A stretch of 64,000 bases of DNA from Aplidium turbinatum. Lineage: Eukaryota > Chordata > Ascidiacea > Aplousobranchia > Polyclinidae. The DNA lies in contig OU964921.1 of NCBI GenBank assembly GCA_918807975.1, forward strand, positions 36,854,498 to 36,918,497, written 5' to 3'. Position 1 is the first letter of the stretch. Every line of letters begins with the position of its first letter. Both the position numbers and the translations under genes were made by a program. Below, one piece after another: positions 1-13,093 of this stretch. A model generated the notes under the pieces. That model did no database searches. It saw nothing but the letters and a program-made list of their open reading frames with translations, and was not told the DNA's origin.

Positions 1-316
1 GTGTCAAGCCAGATTATGGGGACCTTGTCTTAGTGCTGCTACACCATTCAGTGCCTTATAAGCAGGGTGCTACTCAAAAATGATTTTAATAGTAGTTTGT
101 CCCTCGCCGCCGTATTCGTGAACTGAAGAAACCAATCCCAATTTGCGCAAGATGGAGTGAAATTAGTTAAGATGAAACGAAGTGCACATTGGTAAAAAAG
201 ATATTATTGTCACAAACTAAGATGGCTTTCAAATGGCTACAGATGTCCACAGATACAAATGGCATTATCTAATTAAAAAATGCACATACAAGACGCTTGA
301 GTTTTTCTATAGTTAC

Positions 317-3300
317 CTCCAGATCCAAATCAAAGCAGAATCTTTTGTCGATCGAGTCGGTGCTTCGACGAGTACAAGAAGTGATAATCATGGGATCTAG
401 GAACTCTATACCAGCCCCAACGGAGCCAGTGTTGGAAGAGGCGTGATACGGCGACGCCATTTGAAAGAGCTTGTTCTCTTTTGTGTACATGCAGAAGTAC
501 TTGGACCATTTGGAAGTGAGTCTAAATTGGATACACAACGCATGTTACTGGTCAGCAGGCAAGTGAAGGGAGGAAATGTTCACACAAAATAGCAAAACAT
601 TCGTTACATCTTCCGTACATACGTTGATATGACAAAGATTCAAACCCGTTTGGCTACGCAGGAATTAAAAGTGTTGAATTTGAACGGTCGCATAACTGCA
701 CATGTTTGATTGGAATTTGATAATCGATTCTACAGATAATGTTTGTAAGAGGACTATTTCTTCTCAACTTGTCTACGATGACAATACAACACCGCTCATG
801 TTCGCTATCAAACTTCAACCAGTTATCTTTTTCATGGACATATACCTCGCGCTGAGAGGATGTTTCTCCATGAGGAGAAGATAACCTGCTCTTGACCATC
901 TCTCAGAATGCCAGAGTGAATTATTTTCTTCCGAGTCCGGCCGGTCCGTCATCCTCCTCATCAGAGTTTCTGTTTTATCTTGGGTCCCCTCGAATTGTTC
1001 CCTTGTGGTAACCAAACGCATCTGTATATTAGAAAAACGAATGAAGGAACAACCAAACGTAACCTACACGAGTGTACCCAGCTCGCAAAATTGGTCATTT
1101 TTACAATTATACACAATGTAAAAATTACCAAGTTTGTGCGGTGGGTAATAGTAACAATACATAATAATAAGAAATCGAAGAAATGTGTCTTCGAACAACT
1201 TCGGTGGTATGTAGTGTGAAGCTGTTTAAGTCACGTGCAACCAGTCATGAGTTTTCTGATATTTGGAATCGCTAAAAAATGAGTTAAGTAAAGGTTGCTG
1301 GAATTCAAGGAAATGTTTATGCAAAAAATACTCACACGGATCTTGTTCACAGAAAAACATGCATTGATTTATGACTAAGTTTTGGACAAATTTCACAAAT
1401 TCAATGGCAATTCACACCAAACAATGAAAATGTGTTTAGATACTACGCGCGTTAGTGAAAACGCTATTTTACTTTTCTCCCCAGTCACACACAAGTTCAA
1501 ATTGTGGAAACTTATAATGCAACATCCGTCCAGAAGTTGAAATTCGAAAAAAAAAAATGTAAAAAAACATATCAAAGGACAAACTAAAACATGTCAGTGC
1601 AAGTCGTTTTTTTGATGAACAGTAAGGAAAAGTCGTCTTACATACCTGCAAGTCTTTCATGTAATCTTTGCAGTCTGATGCTGTTTCGTGGGTTTGGTGG
1701 AAGTAATTGAAGTAAACCTAAAGTGGGTGGGTGGTAAACTTTGATCATTTACAGGTACGCTTATTTTTTAAGACCTGTGGTATTGTTAAAAGCAACAGCA
1801 CACTTAAGATAGGGGGAGTGTGATATCACAGGAAACTGGTTAACAAAAGACAAAAGCTCAACAGGAGTTGAACCAGCGCCCACGCATCATCTGTGCCCAG
1901 ACAATAAATCGGTCGCTGTTTACATTGCAAAAAACGACTGATCTGTTGTCTGGGTATGCAATATGCATTCATGCGGCCACGTAAAGTGGTTTGTCAACTC
2001 AGTAAAAACTTAAATGCTTGAACCTGCATAAACATGAGGAGATGTTCGACAAATTCAAATTTCTTTCTTTCTTGAACTTCTTGCAGTTTGTAGACATATC
2101 TCAAAGCCTCTCTGTGGAAATTCTTTTTTGACATCGCGAGCTCATTGTCTGATTCCTGCAAAAAAGCAGCAACTTATTTGCAATAAAGTTTCAATAAACT
2201 TCAAGCATGACATGTACGGTTGCCAAGTTTGGTTGAGAACAAACTTGAAACCTATAAACATTGTACTTTGGTTCCATCGTGTTATTCCCCGACAGCAAAA
2301 TCTGCCATTTATTTGGAGACGTAGAATCAATACAAAAATGGCGGATTTAGTTGTCTGGGTCTTGGCTGATCGCCATTAATATGGTTATTTTTTTATCAGC
2401 TGTGTTCATCTACTAATAAGACGGTATAGCTTCAAGTCGTTAATGAGCATAATGTGTCAAAACTCAAGCTAAAGCATAATTATTGAAAACATAGTACCCA
2501 ATAGACGTCAGACGATAGGCTAGAACAGGGGTGTCACAAGTCAGGCCGTGGGCCAAATCCGGCTGCGAGACGTTTTTGTATGGCCCGCGCCTGTTATTGC
2601 ACAATGTGTTATTTTTGGCCTGCAGACAGATTAAAATCATTGTTGCGTCATAATCGCAAAAACAACTATTATTGCCTGAGAGTGTTGCAGTGAGTGATAC
2701 AGTCGAGCATGCATTCATTTTCTTTCCAGCAAATTCAACGACCGTTGCTGATTGAGCGTCTCTGCGAAGCTGACAGCAACAACTTTCTCTCGTATATATC
2801 TTCTATTATAGTGGCTGAATAAAAAAAATTTCCAGAAATGCAAAAAGTTTGCAAAAAAATGTCGAGCTTGTTCGGTTCAACTTATTCGTGTGAGCAGACG
2901 TTCTCGTTTAAGGACTTGAGATTAAAGCTAAGCGACTCCCATTCACGTCATATTTTACGCTTGTCTATCATTAACCTCAAACTAGATTTCACTTAGGTAC
3001 AAATCAAGACGTCAATTTCATCCTTGACACTAACATAGCTGTGTTTTACAAAGTTTTTGGATGTGTTAATTTCTAATTGAAAAGTAGATAACTTATACAA
3101 ATGTACATTATACAACCTAACTTATGATGTCGTGTGATATGCATAGACTACAATGAAATACTTAGGCTAAACCTGCATATTGCTTTGTTGCATGAAAATG
3201 ACATTAAACATGAAATCTGACATTAAACGATAAATATTGCAAAACTTCACGCAAAACAGGATTGTCGGAAACTGTTGGCCCGTGGGAACTTTCGAATTAT

Positions 3301-6300
3301 CAAAGTTGGCCCGCCTGGGAAAAAGTTTGGACCCCCCTGGGCCAGAAGAATGAAAATCTAACCTACATAGAAAAGGTTGCCTTTTACATATTTTATTGCA
3401 AACAATGAAAAAAAGGTAACTTTTGCTGGCTGGAAACTGGTCAGTCATCAGAAAAACTTTCACACATAACCAGGCAAGTGAGATGTCACGCAACTTAAAA
3501 TTACGCAAAAAGGGAGACGTTGAAACAACGCAAAAGGCCAACTTTTGCTAGTTGTGATTGTTGACGCAATTCTGTTTCTGTGGGAAGTAGCCAAACCTGT
3601 CATGGAACGATGTACATCATATGCCGCTTACGTTGTAAGCTATCGTGAGAAACAATGGGATATGTCATGCACAATTGAATGCTAAAATGACAGCTTGCTA
3701 CCGGAACAATGAGCATACCAGCATATTTTCTACGCGTCTGAACTAAAGATAAAAGTGAGGTCTGGAAACCACTTTGTAATTTTTCAAACAATGGATAATT
3801 ATTTTGTCTTTTCTCAAATAAATTCTACGAAAGATTGGAAAATTCCTATTCAATAATGTCAATTACTTGCACGTGCATCTGTCATTCAATGAGACTTTCT
3901 AGTAGTGCCCAGTGTCACACATTCTACCACCTTCTATTCTTTTAGTTGCAACGTAAAAACAACGTTTCCATAAATCCCTGAAACATCACATGACAGCGCT
4001 GTGATGTTCACAGCAAAGCAAAGAAAAAAACAAACTAATTACGAAAATGCTTTGGTGATCTGAACTACGTCATCAGATCACGTGTGACCGGAACAGCTTG
4101 TTTTCCATTGTTACAAAACTTGATGCTGTTGGTAAAAAGTTCTGGAATTAGATGGTTAGCAGGCGTTTCGTTCAGAGTTGGTGGTTATTTGACTTCTCGT
4201 AAAGAGTCAGTTTTTTTATCATTCATTCAACGTTCACAACAAGTAAACGTATTATTAAAAAGTGATTTGCTCCCAGAAGTTGCTTCGAACTATTTCAGTT
4301 AATGGACATCATCATCATCATCAGCCGGTCATGCCACTGCTGGCAGATGGCCTCCACATATGTTTCCACACCATTCTGTCTTTTGCTGTTCTCATCCAGG
4401 TGATGCCAATCTTTTCTTCTATGTCATCTCGCCATCTTCTTTTTCACAATCAGATTAATCGAATGTCAATCCAGTGCCCCTTCCAGTGAAGTGTTGAAAT
4501 GTTGTTTCGAAAAGGGATGCCACTCATCAAAAATTAGCAAATCAAATCGATTTTCATCAATAACTTTAAAATACTTCTTAATTTATAATTATATTAACAC
4601 CACGTCAAGCAATCAAATTCACATCATAGTGGGCAAAGGCAGTCAACAAATCAGTCACTTTTTTATTGATTCAACGTCTGCAGACGTTAAATCAATAAAT
4701 AAAAGAACTGATTTGCTGACTAGAGAGGCAGTCAAAGTGTTGCTGTAGTAACAACAGCGTAAAACCAAGTGATGGAACTCGTGTCAAAAACATGCGCTGA
4801 GACATGTAAGAAAGCTGATTCACGCAACTCTCAGTGACAAAGCGTGGATGTACTTGTCCTACCAAGAAAGAATGGCCAGAAACCAGCGCGCGAATGAAAA
4901 CCAAAAATAAGTTTGTCATGTGATGTGAATATGATGACCATTGACCAAGCAAAACTACCTCTAGTTGTTGGCTTTTCTTTTTACGCGAAAGGCCAAGGGT
5001 GTGTTCTAATTGCTTGTAATAACGCTCGCTGGCCTTTTCAAAAGTCTTCTTCGACTCTCGGTAGCTGTGAATATGTTTATTTCGAAATCTGAAAATATAT
5101 CAACACAAGGTTAAAAAGCAATGGTTTGCATAAAGACCTGCTTACGAGAACATAGTTTTTAAAGACTTGAATAGCCTACCGCACAATCGCACATTAACAA
5201 TGTCAAGCAACACACAATCAACATTCGATCAGATATAATTAAAAAAACTCACAATTCAAGAGGTTTCAAGAGCTGCAATTCTGATCTTTCGATAGTCCTG
5301 AACCATTCCCCGACAACTTCTTCCAACATCAGCCCGAATTCTTTCAACGATCCGGCTGTAAGTGAAAGATAAATATCAAACATATAAAAGGCCCAATTGG
5401 CTTCTTTTCATGTGATAAAAGTCTCTCTTTTTGCATTGTTTGAACGTGTGGCAAAGTTGAATGTAAAATAAAAACTTTCATTTGGTGTTGCTGTAGATTG
5501 CTAACACTTAATTGTTATACAAATTACAATTCAACGGGCGTATTCTCGATGAAGCTCCGTAAAAAATGGTTTACCACAAACGTAAGACAGTGTTCTGTTA
5601 ACTAAACTGCAGAATAATCTCCACTAAACGTGAGGCTTGGCTTCATATCGAAGAGTGTGCCACAGCAAACATAACACACCATCTTACTTAATTCAAACCT
5701 GGTCCTGTATATACGCTCACTCGTGGGATGAATAGTTGATAGAAAATAAGAAGTACCAACAATTCAAACAAACCAAACAACTGGCTATTTAAAAATAAAT
5801 GGACCTTGTTGGCGACAGAAAAAACAACAGTACTGCACGTGTCCGTATCGATTAGTAATTGATTGCAAAAATCAAACAATTGAATTGTGCAATATTAAGC
5901 AATTTTATAACAGTTCGTAAAAATAATTGAATCATTTTCCAAATGCTATTTAGACAACAATCTGTTTTCAAGGAATTTGTAATCTGTGTTGAAAGGCGTT
6001 CGCAAACACATTATTGACATGCGCAATTGTTTCACTAATATGTTCAGAAAAAAGTTGGAATCGTTTGGAGAAAATGAGTGCAATGAGAATCCAAATTTCG
6101 CGGAAACATGTCCACAGTTACAAATCGTTTGTAACAGGACCCAGTTAAAGCTATGCAATGTGAGATAAAGCGATATTCATTATATATACACAGCACACAT
6201 CTCATTACAAAAGAGAAAGTTAAAGTGTATAAACGTCTGCAAACGTTAAATCAATGTAAAAGTGGCACATTTTGCTGTCTGGGATATGTCTGGTCAAGCT

Positions 6301-9300
6301 TTGACATTGTTAAAATAGAAATGAAGTACAGACATATGAGTGTATTCAATTTCATGTGTTTGCATAACTTGTTTAAACGCTCACCTATGCAGCACATGAT
6401 AGGCACCGGTAGACGAAAAAAGAAATCAAAATTGATTGTGTAATTTAAACAACTTTGCAGTTGAATAGATCAAAAACCCATCTCACCAATTCTCTTCTCA
6501 TCGTCCGTTAAGTTGGCACCAAAATCAAGGGAAAAATTTTGTAATCGATCGTTAAATTGAGTCATCATTTTTCCTTGTGTTCTGCAGGCATTTAGCATAC
6601 TTTTTCCATCCTGAGCAAACAAAAGTTATAAAAACTGGGACATAAAAAAGGATATTGTCTCAAGCAAAAAGAAACATCACCAAAATGAAGAATAGACCTA
6701 AGTTACGTTTCATTAAAACAACTTTGATTGGCATAAGCTGTATGACAGTAGGTAAAGAGCTATTTTATTATACCGGTATCAAAAATATATATAATCAATG
6801 CCTAAAAATGTACACGGTGTTACCTGGTAAATGTGTTTGTATTAGGCTACAACCACTCAAACTTAGCTTGAGGTAATTCAAACATACAGTATTCTACAGA
6901 CTACATTTTGAGCATGAATGCTGAAACTTGCATTGATCTATATCTTGATTTAACAGTAATTTCATTATTATTCTTAAAGTTTTAGTTGTTTGCATTGATT
7001 GGATGCCGTTTTAGAGGCAAAGAGCAAATCGAGTTGACAAAAACAGCAAGAAACAATCACGGCTTAAACAGGTGGTTTGATAAACAACAGTCCTTCCCAT
7101 AAGCTTGTTAAGAAAATAAGGAAGCCATGACTCAGTGGAAGTGCCCACTGGAATCATGTTTGTTAAACAAGGCAGCAAAATAACAAAGTGAAAAGCATTT
7201 TGTGGCCAGTATAATTTTTAATGAATTTATGTATTTGGTATAATACTATATTGATAGACGTTCCTGTAATACATGCAACAGCAAACAATGAAAGTCTTTC
7301 CTAACGTCTTTAGCGGCAGCTGCCTTTGATGACCTTTTGGTCTTTCGCTGCCATGCTTGTTGTGCCAATTACCTGTATGTATATATAGTGTATAACTGTA
7401 GTGTATACTATATATATATAGGGTGTTTCAAAAAATGTACAGAAAAGTATTTTGAAAAAAGAGTTCCAAAAACATTTTTTTCTGGGAAATAACATTGTTT
7501 TTCTCATTTCAGAAAGCCTAAAGTTTGTGTTGCAATAAATTAAAAGTTAGGAAAATGCCGCAGTTAACCCTTATTCAAAGAACAAAAATCATTGAGTTTT
7601 GGCAACAAACGAAATCAGTAGTCCAGGCCCAACAAAGGTATCGTGGATTTTTCAACACAGCAGCTGCACCAAATCGAAGAACAATTAGCAGAACAGTTGC
7701 TAAATTTTCCACCGTGGGGACTGTGTGTAATTTGAACAAAGGACACAGTGGCAGAAGAAGAAGTGCTCGTTCAGTGGAACATGTGGATGCTGCAAGGCAC
7801 TCCGTTGCGCGAAAATCCATTCGCCGTCTCTCTGCAGAAACTGACATTTATTGTTGTTCTGTGCAACGCATGCTAAGGGCTGACTTGCATCTCTTTCCCT
7901 ACAAAATTCAGTCACAGAGCGAACTAACACCCCAACAAAAGGCAAAGAGACTTGAATTTGCTAGGTGGTTTTCAGGAAAATTGGAGACAGGGAAACTTCA
8001 CATGTCAGATGAATGTCATGCTCATCTTTCTGGGAAAAGTGAACACACAGAACTTTCGATACTGGAGGACAGAGAATACAGGCGACGAACTGATAGATGA
8101 AAGTGCTAGATCTGTACTCAAGATGACAATGTGGGCAGCAATTGGCTGGTACGATATCATTGGACCTTACTTTTTCGAGGAAGACGATGGCCTATATGTA
8201 ACGTGTTTAGAAAAAAAAACTGAATCAACTGCCCAGGCAAACAATCCTAAAAGTATAAAAAGAAAAATAAACATTTATTTTGTATTTTTCTACTGCAGGC
8301 AAAAAGCTTGCTAAATTAAAAGAACCAAAGGAAAAAGTTGATAAAAAATTAAGTAGCCTGGGCTATGAAACAAATGTCTCATAAGCATTACCAGTACGTC
8401 AATTGTATATTTTAAATCTGTGTTTTTCAAATCCTTTTTGAGACTCTAAATTTACTTCTTTTACTGAAATGACTTTCGCAGTCCAGTCGTAATATCCTTT
8501 TGGTTACCCTGCAGTTAAAACGGTTCCATTTCATTATACATTCTGTTTTAACTGTATGCATACTATGATAACAGTATTACTGCTTTACCAATTGTAAAAT
8601 GAAGTTTGTACAATATTGAAATAAAACCTTGAAATTAGGAAATGGCATTGTGCACTGTGCAGGCTAGTTCAACAAATGGTAGGGCTGGTGTTAAAAGACT
8701 TTTGATTAACCAAACCAACATCATGTATCATTTCAGTTTACTTCATTCCATCAAAGTGAAAATAACACTAGCTTTAACAATTAACATAGCAAGCCAGGTA
8801 GCGTATTTATAATCCGCAGGTCGCTGCAGCAATCTGATATTGCGAGTGCTCTTCTCGAAACTTTCTGATATATATAAAGTAAAGTAAACGAACAGTTCAG
8901 CATCCAGAGATTGGCAAAATGGTTTGGTCAATAGAGTTTGGGAGATATATATCCATTTTGATGACGTAGGTTTGATTCCCACCGCTCCCATTATTAATTT
9001 TCTTTAATTACCAAAAAACGTTCAAAGCAAGAATCAATTCTCTGGCTGTGTGCTAGAAGGGTCACAAGGACCGCAGTCAGCTGGTTCATAGGGAAAATTG
9101 TCATATCTCTAAAATGTTTATTGATCAAAACACTCCATCTGCTGAAGCAACCTGGAGATTACAAATTTGCAGGGCCAGGTATGACGGTAAACATGAAACA
9201 CAAACATCAACAAAATCATGACACAGACAAACAACACACATCATTTAGAAATTGAATTATGCATAACTAGTGAAACAATACATCTGAACATTGCAACTTC

Positions 9301-11343
9301 AGATCATTCATATTGAAGTTATTATGGCGTCACAGCATTTGAGTAATGTAGCATACAGTCAGGGTTGTCGGTATTTTACCCAACCCAAAAAAACCCGGTT
9401 GGGCTTTTTGCAAAATACTCACTTAAAAAAACCAAAAAAAAAACAGAGCATCATATTTGTCCAATTTTTATCAAAAAATTGAAAAAATGAACCAAAGTGC
9501 TACAAGGTACTTAAAACAAACTTCAAATTAGGACTTGAGGATGTGATTGTGAAGGAAACTTCCAAGGATAAATTGAAAACACAGTGGATATTTCTGTACA
9601 CAAAAATCAAGTAATGCCACTTTGTACTACACTAAAACTCATTTATGCAAGAAGGCCTCATAGTTAAACTAGTGTTGGGCGATATTGAAAACATACTCGA
9701 TATTTCGATATTTTTGTACTAATTAAGAAAAGAGTTTCTCAGTCTTCGAAATTAGTGTCGGCAATTGCCGAGGCCACAAGAGCGCTTGTAAAGTTAGGGT
9801 TAGACATTCCTCCCAGTCGTTATGCCACAGCCATAGTTTTGCTATTTAGTCAACACCCTGATGGAGCTCTGCGAAAGAGGCGTGTGGATGGGTATCAAAG
9901 CACGAAAGCGGCAAAACGTGGACGCTTCATTGCAAACGGCGAAGACAGTGTAGATTTACAGCCAAGCGATGAGCCTCTTGATGTGTCCGATTCCAGTGAT
10001 GACACGACAATCTCATCTTCCGATACAGCATCTGATGATTCCGATTCTGACATCTAGTTCTTCATCAAGCAGACTTTGTGTTGCTCGCAGTATCCTAACT
10101 GTGCCGAAATTATGTTAGTGCATACCTAAATCGAGGCAATCTTCTCGCAGGGAGCAATTAATTAGTTACCGGTACTTGGTTGAGCAATTAACGTTATTTT
10201 ATTATAATTCAACGTCGCTAGATGTCGAATTAATGTAAAACAAACGTAAATTTCTTATTGGGCATTGTTGTTACGCAATATAACCACTATAACCAGCCGG
10301 GAAAATTAAATCGATTTGTGCTGACTCGAAAGTTGAATCAACCCAAAATTAACTTACTTTTCCTCCTCGTGAGTTATTCAACGTGAATTACCGTAACAGC
10401 GTGCGCATCGCGTTGCTCGCTTTGTCGCTACTTTTGGTATTATTACATCACAACAAATCAAACAGTGCGGTCGTGATAAACTACTCTAGCATATTTTTCG
10501 CTTCTCGATTTCCATGTTTGGTAGGCCTACAATTTTTTTCGTTATAAACGTTCACAGCAATTGCCGAGGCAATTTCAACTTTTGCCGTTTGGCTTTGGCA
10601 ACGTTTTTGTAGGGGTTTGCAGTTATGAGTTATCGAACGATATTGAAATAAATATCGATATTGAAAAGATATCGTATCGTATCGAAAATTCGATATATCG
10701 CCCAACACTAAGTTAAACTGCCCTAGTGCATTATTTTATTAAGTTATGCCAGCATGTGCTGTGAGTCAGAGACACTTCATTGGTAAAAAGTAGTATTTGA
10801 GGTGTAATAAGCACGAATCTACCTTTTTTGCATCTTTTACAAAAACCAAAAAAAAACAGGGTTTTTTAAAAACGAGTTTTTCTCAACCCTGCATACAGTT
10901 CACACCATTCGAACAGCATTTTAGATTTGCTTCGCAATTAAACAACCTTGCAGCAAGAGGCACCATGGCTTAGGGTTTGAGAAACACTGCTTTATAGTGT
11001 CATTTGACTTATTTTCCTATTACTGCTGAATGGTTAAAGCTACCATTTGACAGTGGAAAAATTTGCACTCTTTAAATTCAAATTAATGTGTAAACTGGTA
11101 TTGTGTATTTAACTGTATATTTACAAAATATGAATTAATATTTTTACACCTCAAGCAATAAACAACTTTAGAAATCTTTGATTAAAAACAGAATGATTTC
11201 TCTTCGTGCTACTTTTTTACCTTAATGAGATGTTTAATTTGTGAGCTTGTTTTTTCCAATTCTTCTTCGTATTGCTGGATGTTCTCACGAAACCAAGGAG
11301 AATCAAGATGGCACTCCGAGAATTCCAGTGGGTGTAAAACCAT
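317..11343 (-). CDS. GRAF-family Rho GTPase-activating protein (ARHGAP26/10/42-like), N-terminal part: BAR and PH domains
   Basis: Eight coding exons, read right to left: 11221-11343, 6487-6610, 5253-5355, 4959-5088, 2024-2155, 1646-1717, 846-1021, 317-521. All have AG acceptors and GT donors, and the phases join without a break into 355 residues. The start is chosen at ATG 11343 because [20 protein letters not shown] matches the GRAF N terminus. The BAR domain follows: [20 protein letters not shown], then [13 protein letters not shown], then [20 protein letters not shown]. The PH domain begins near [10 protein letters not shown] and includes [20 protein letters not shown]. The RhoGAP and SH3 domains known in the family would lie left of the window. 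Family members bind curved membrane and down-regulate Rho/Cdc42 at endocytic and adhesion sites. Intron 1 (6611-11220) and the 2156-4958 intron carry transposons. Which vertebrate paralogue is closest cannot be told here. Confidence 0.93.
1894..1958. repeat. Short imperfect inverted repeat in a GRAF intron
   Basis: CCCAGACAATAAATCGGTCG is followed about 20 bases later by its near complement CGACTGATCTGTTGTCTGGG. The unit could fold as a hairpin. I see no gene in it. It may be a tiny palindromic insert like the others in this window. Confidence 0.5.
2526..3339 (+). mobile_element. hAT element relic with transposase C-terminus
   Basis: The ends are CAGGGGTGTCAC on the left and GGACCCCCCTG on the right. 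They are flanked by near-identical 8-bp duplications, ggctagaa (2518-2525) and ggccagaa (3340-3347). At about 2858-2996 the plus strand encodes [16 protein letters not shown] followed by [15 protein letters not shown], which is the hAT dimerisation region of the GTF2IRD2/ZBED-like type. The rest of the transposase is missing, so this is an internally deleted copy. It sits in a GRAF intron in antisense orientation to the gene. Confidence 0.85.
4641..4721. repeat. Long hairpin centred on a TTCAACGT palindrome
   Basis: Two arms of about 38 bases face each other around the centre CGTCTGCAGACG. The outer part is AGTCAACAAATCAGT against ACTGATTTGCTGACT, and the inner part is TTGATTCAACGTC against GACGTTAAATCAA. 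The core resembles the dispersed palindrome reported separately. It lies in the intron between the exons at 2024-2155 and 4959-5088. Confidence 0.8.
7314..7372 (+). repeat. LINE 3'-tail fragment
   Basis: The motif GACCTTTTGGTCTTTCGCTG and its surroundings recur at 23547-23602, downstream of the LINE reverse-transcriptase frame, and at 57061-57118. The copy therefore looks like a severely 5'-truncated LINE end or a SINE using the LINE tail. Confidence 0.65.
7425..8205 (+). pseudogene. Tc1/mariner-superfamily transposase relic (DUF4817-like), frameshifted and 3'-truncated
   Basis: A terminal-repeat-like GGGTGTTTCAAAAAATG opens the element, followed by an open frame at 7525-8100. Its N-terminal part is helix-turn-helix like ([19 protein letters not shown], then [20 protein letters not shown], then [20 protein letters not shown]). 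The part [20 protein letters not shown] precedes [11 protein letters not shown], the first catalytic Asp region of mariner-like DDE enzymes. The homologous text continues one frame over ([29 protein letters not shown] at about 8030-8190), which marks a frameshift near 8035. The remaining catalytic part and the right TIR are absent. The element is dead. Confidence 0.8.
9360..10891. mobile_element. hAT-type element (CAGGGTTG ends) in GRAF intron 1
   Basis: The left end CAGGGTTGTCGG and right end CTCAACCCTG are flanked by a perfect 8-bp duplication, catacagt (9352-9359 and 10892-10899). The body is rich in A runs, and no transposase was recognised. A second element (9670-10710) is inserted in it, so most of the 1532 bases are not its own. 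Confidence 0.85.
9670..10710. mobile_element. Nested hAT-type element with TAGTGTTGGGCGATAT ends
   Basis: Terminal repeats TAGTGTTGGGCGATAT and ATATATCGCCCAACACTA are bordered by a perfect 8-bp duplication, agttaaac (9662-9669 and 10711-10718). Inside lie pieces of the element also seen at 13094-14500: its left tip near 9738-9775 (CAGTCTTCGAAATTAG) and a segment at about 10240-10610 matching 13130-13480 in inverted orientation. A 9755-10057 open frame with an acidic Ser/Asp-rich tail ([20 protein letters not shown]) is of unknown origin. Confidence 0.85.
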
Positions 11344-11833
11344 TTTTTTACTGCAACAATCAGCTTGTTTAAATTAAAATTAATCTAGATTAACCCAAAA
11401 AAAGCTTCTCAATCACTCACACATTGTCACTTTTCAACAGATCTAGAAAAAGTGAGAAAACACTATGTAACTAACTTCATTTTTAGCAACTGGTTTGGTC
11501 TTCATTCTTTTCCAGAATTGAATAAAAAAATAATGAAAAAAAAATTGTTTGATGGTTTAGATGGCAAATATAAACATTTCCATTTTTGAAGTTTTAAAGA
11601 TTTGTTTATTAGACTTTTGTGCCAAAAACGGCACACTATCAAAAATAGTCATATGCATTATGCAAGTTATCATATTGTTAATTGATGAAGATTAAACTTT
11701 GCTGTTGGTGGGTGTGAGTGTGTCACTTTTAACTTTTCAAACATTTTTTCGTGCTTTTGATCTGCTAGTATTGGTGTTTGTGTGATCAAAAATAACACAA
11801 TAACGTCATATTATCGCTAACTATTATCTAGCC

Positions 11834-12597
11834 CAGAGGTGGGCAAACTACAGCCCGCGGGCCACATGCGGCCCGAAACAACTTTTAGTGCGGCCCGTGA
11901 AAGCTTGAAGCAAATATAATAAAATAATCCTAAAATTGCTTGAAAATTTTAATTACTGCAATGACTTAAATTTTTTCTTCATCTATTTCAGCTTGATAAA
12001 GATAAATTATACTGGTGCCGGTAGTCTTTTTGTCGCATTGTAATAGTTTGTTTCCCCGGCCACATTACGGTATGTTCTTGCATGAATGCATGGCTGTTAT
12101 TAGTGTTAAAGCAGGCATTGCTGAACAGCCGATTACGTCACAATCGAAATTTCTGACTTCGGCCTGTCGCATAATGCAACCTTCTTTTTCGTTTTGGTCT
12201 TGGATCAAGGCCAAGACTCTTAATGGTGCTGGTAGAGAGAAACGTGACGATTGCGACAGTTTTTCTGATTATGTTAATTCTCTCACAGATGTATAAGTTA
12301 CTGTTTAATTCGCTCAAAGTGCGTCTGGCAAAGTGTTATCTTGATGTGGGTTGTATTCAAATAAATAAATATAATTGAGACAAACATTTTTTATATCATT
12401 TATGTAACATGTAGGGATTGTAGGCCTACTGTATATAAAATCTCTGTTTCGTCACTTTAAAAATAAATAAAAGCTTGTGTTTTGACTATTTTAGATTTGA
12501 TGTTTTGGCTTTTAATCTTAATTATACTATACTGCAGCCCTCAAACAAATTCAGATTCTGAATGTGGCCCTTGAGATAAAAAGTTTGCCCACCCCTG
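11834..12597. mobile_element. Non-autonomous hAT element (CAGAGGTGGGCAAACT ends)
   Basis: CAGAGGTGGGCAAACTACAG and its counterpart AAGTTTGCCCACCCCTG bound 764 bases. A perfect 8-bp duplication atctagcc lies on both sides (11826-11833 and 12598-12605). The subterminal GCGGCCC/GGCCC motifs are typical of such hAT ends. No transposase domain was recognised. The element lies just upstream of the first GRAF coding exon. Confidence 0.9.
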
Positions 12598-12605
12598 ATC
12601 TAGCC

Positions 12606-13091
12606 AACCTTGTATCCTTGTTTTATATGTTTGAGATCGACTGCAACAGTCATAATAATAATAATAATAATATATGAGATGTTGTAAAGCAGAGTGCTTA
12701 TTCATCTTTCAATCACGTACAGTAAACAACTAATAAAGATAATAACAATATTAAGATTAACAGAGGTATCAACAGTGATACACACGCAAAAGTAAACAGC
12801 TATATAAGGTAAAAAGACACACAAAAACAATACCAAAATTTTTGTTATTGTACTAAAGCAATATTGGTATGCATCAATTAGGCAGTGACTACTGGAATGC
12901 CTAATGCTAACAGTGTAATTGAACACTAGTGTTGGTACAGTAATAACAGTAGGCCACACAATCACAACAATAAATAGTACACTATTAGATATTGGCAACA
13001 ACAGGAATCATGGAATCATGGAATGATTGCTTGAAACATCTCTATTTGCTTACTGAGCAGTGAATATTATTGCATAGAAAAAGCAATACGG
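12606..13091. other. Gene-less AT-rich stretch
   Basis: It contains a short ATA/ATAATA microsatellite near 12650-12670 and otherwise unremarkable AT-rich sequence. I see no exon with credible splice sites and no repeat shared with the rest of the window. Confidence 0.5.
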
Positions 13092-13093
13092 TA

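Noticed and set aside
654-899. Minus-strand 81-codon frame overlapping a GRAF exon
   Set aside because: It is in a different frame from the exon 846-1021, which has matching splice sites and homology.
8743-8991. Possible extra GRAF exon in intron 1
   Set aside because: Exons at 11221 and 6487 join in phase with continuous BAR homology, so nothing is missing between them.
12015-12296. Open frame of 93 codons inside the hAT MITE
   Set aside because: No homology recognised, no splice context, and it lies wholly within a non-autonomous element.
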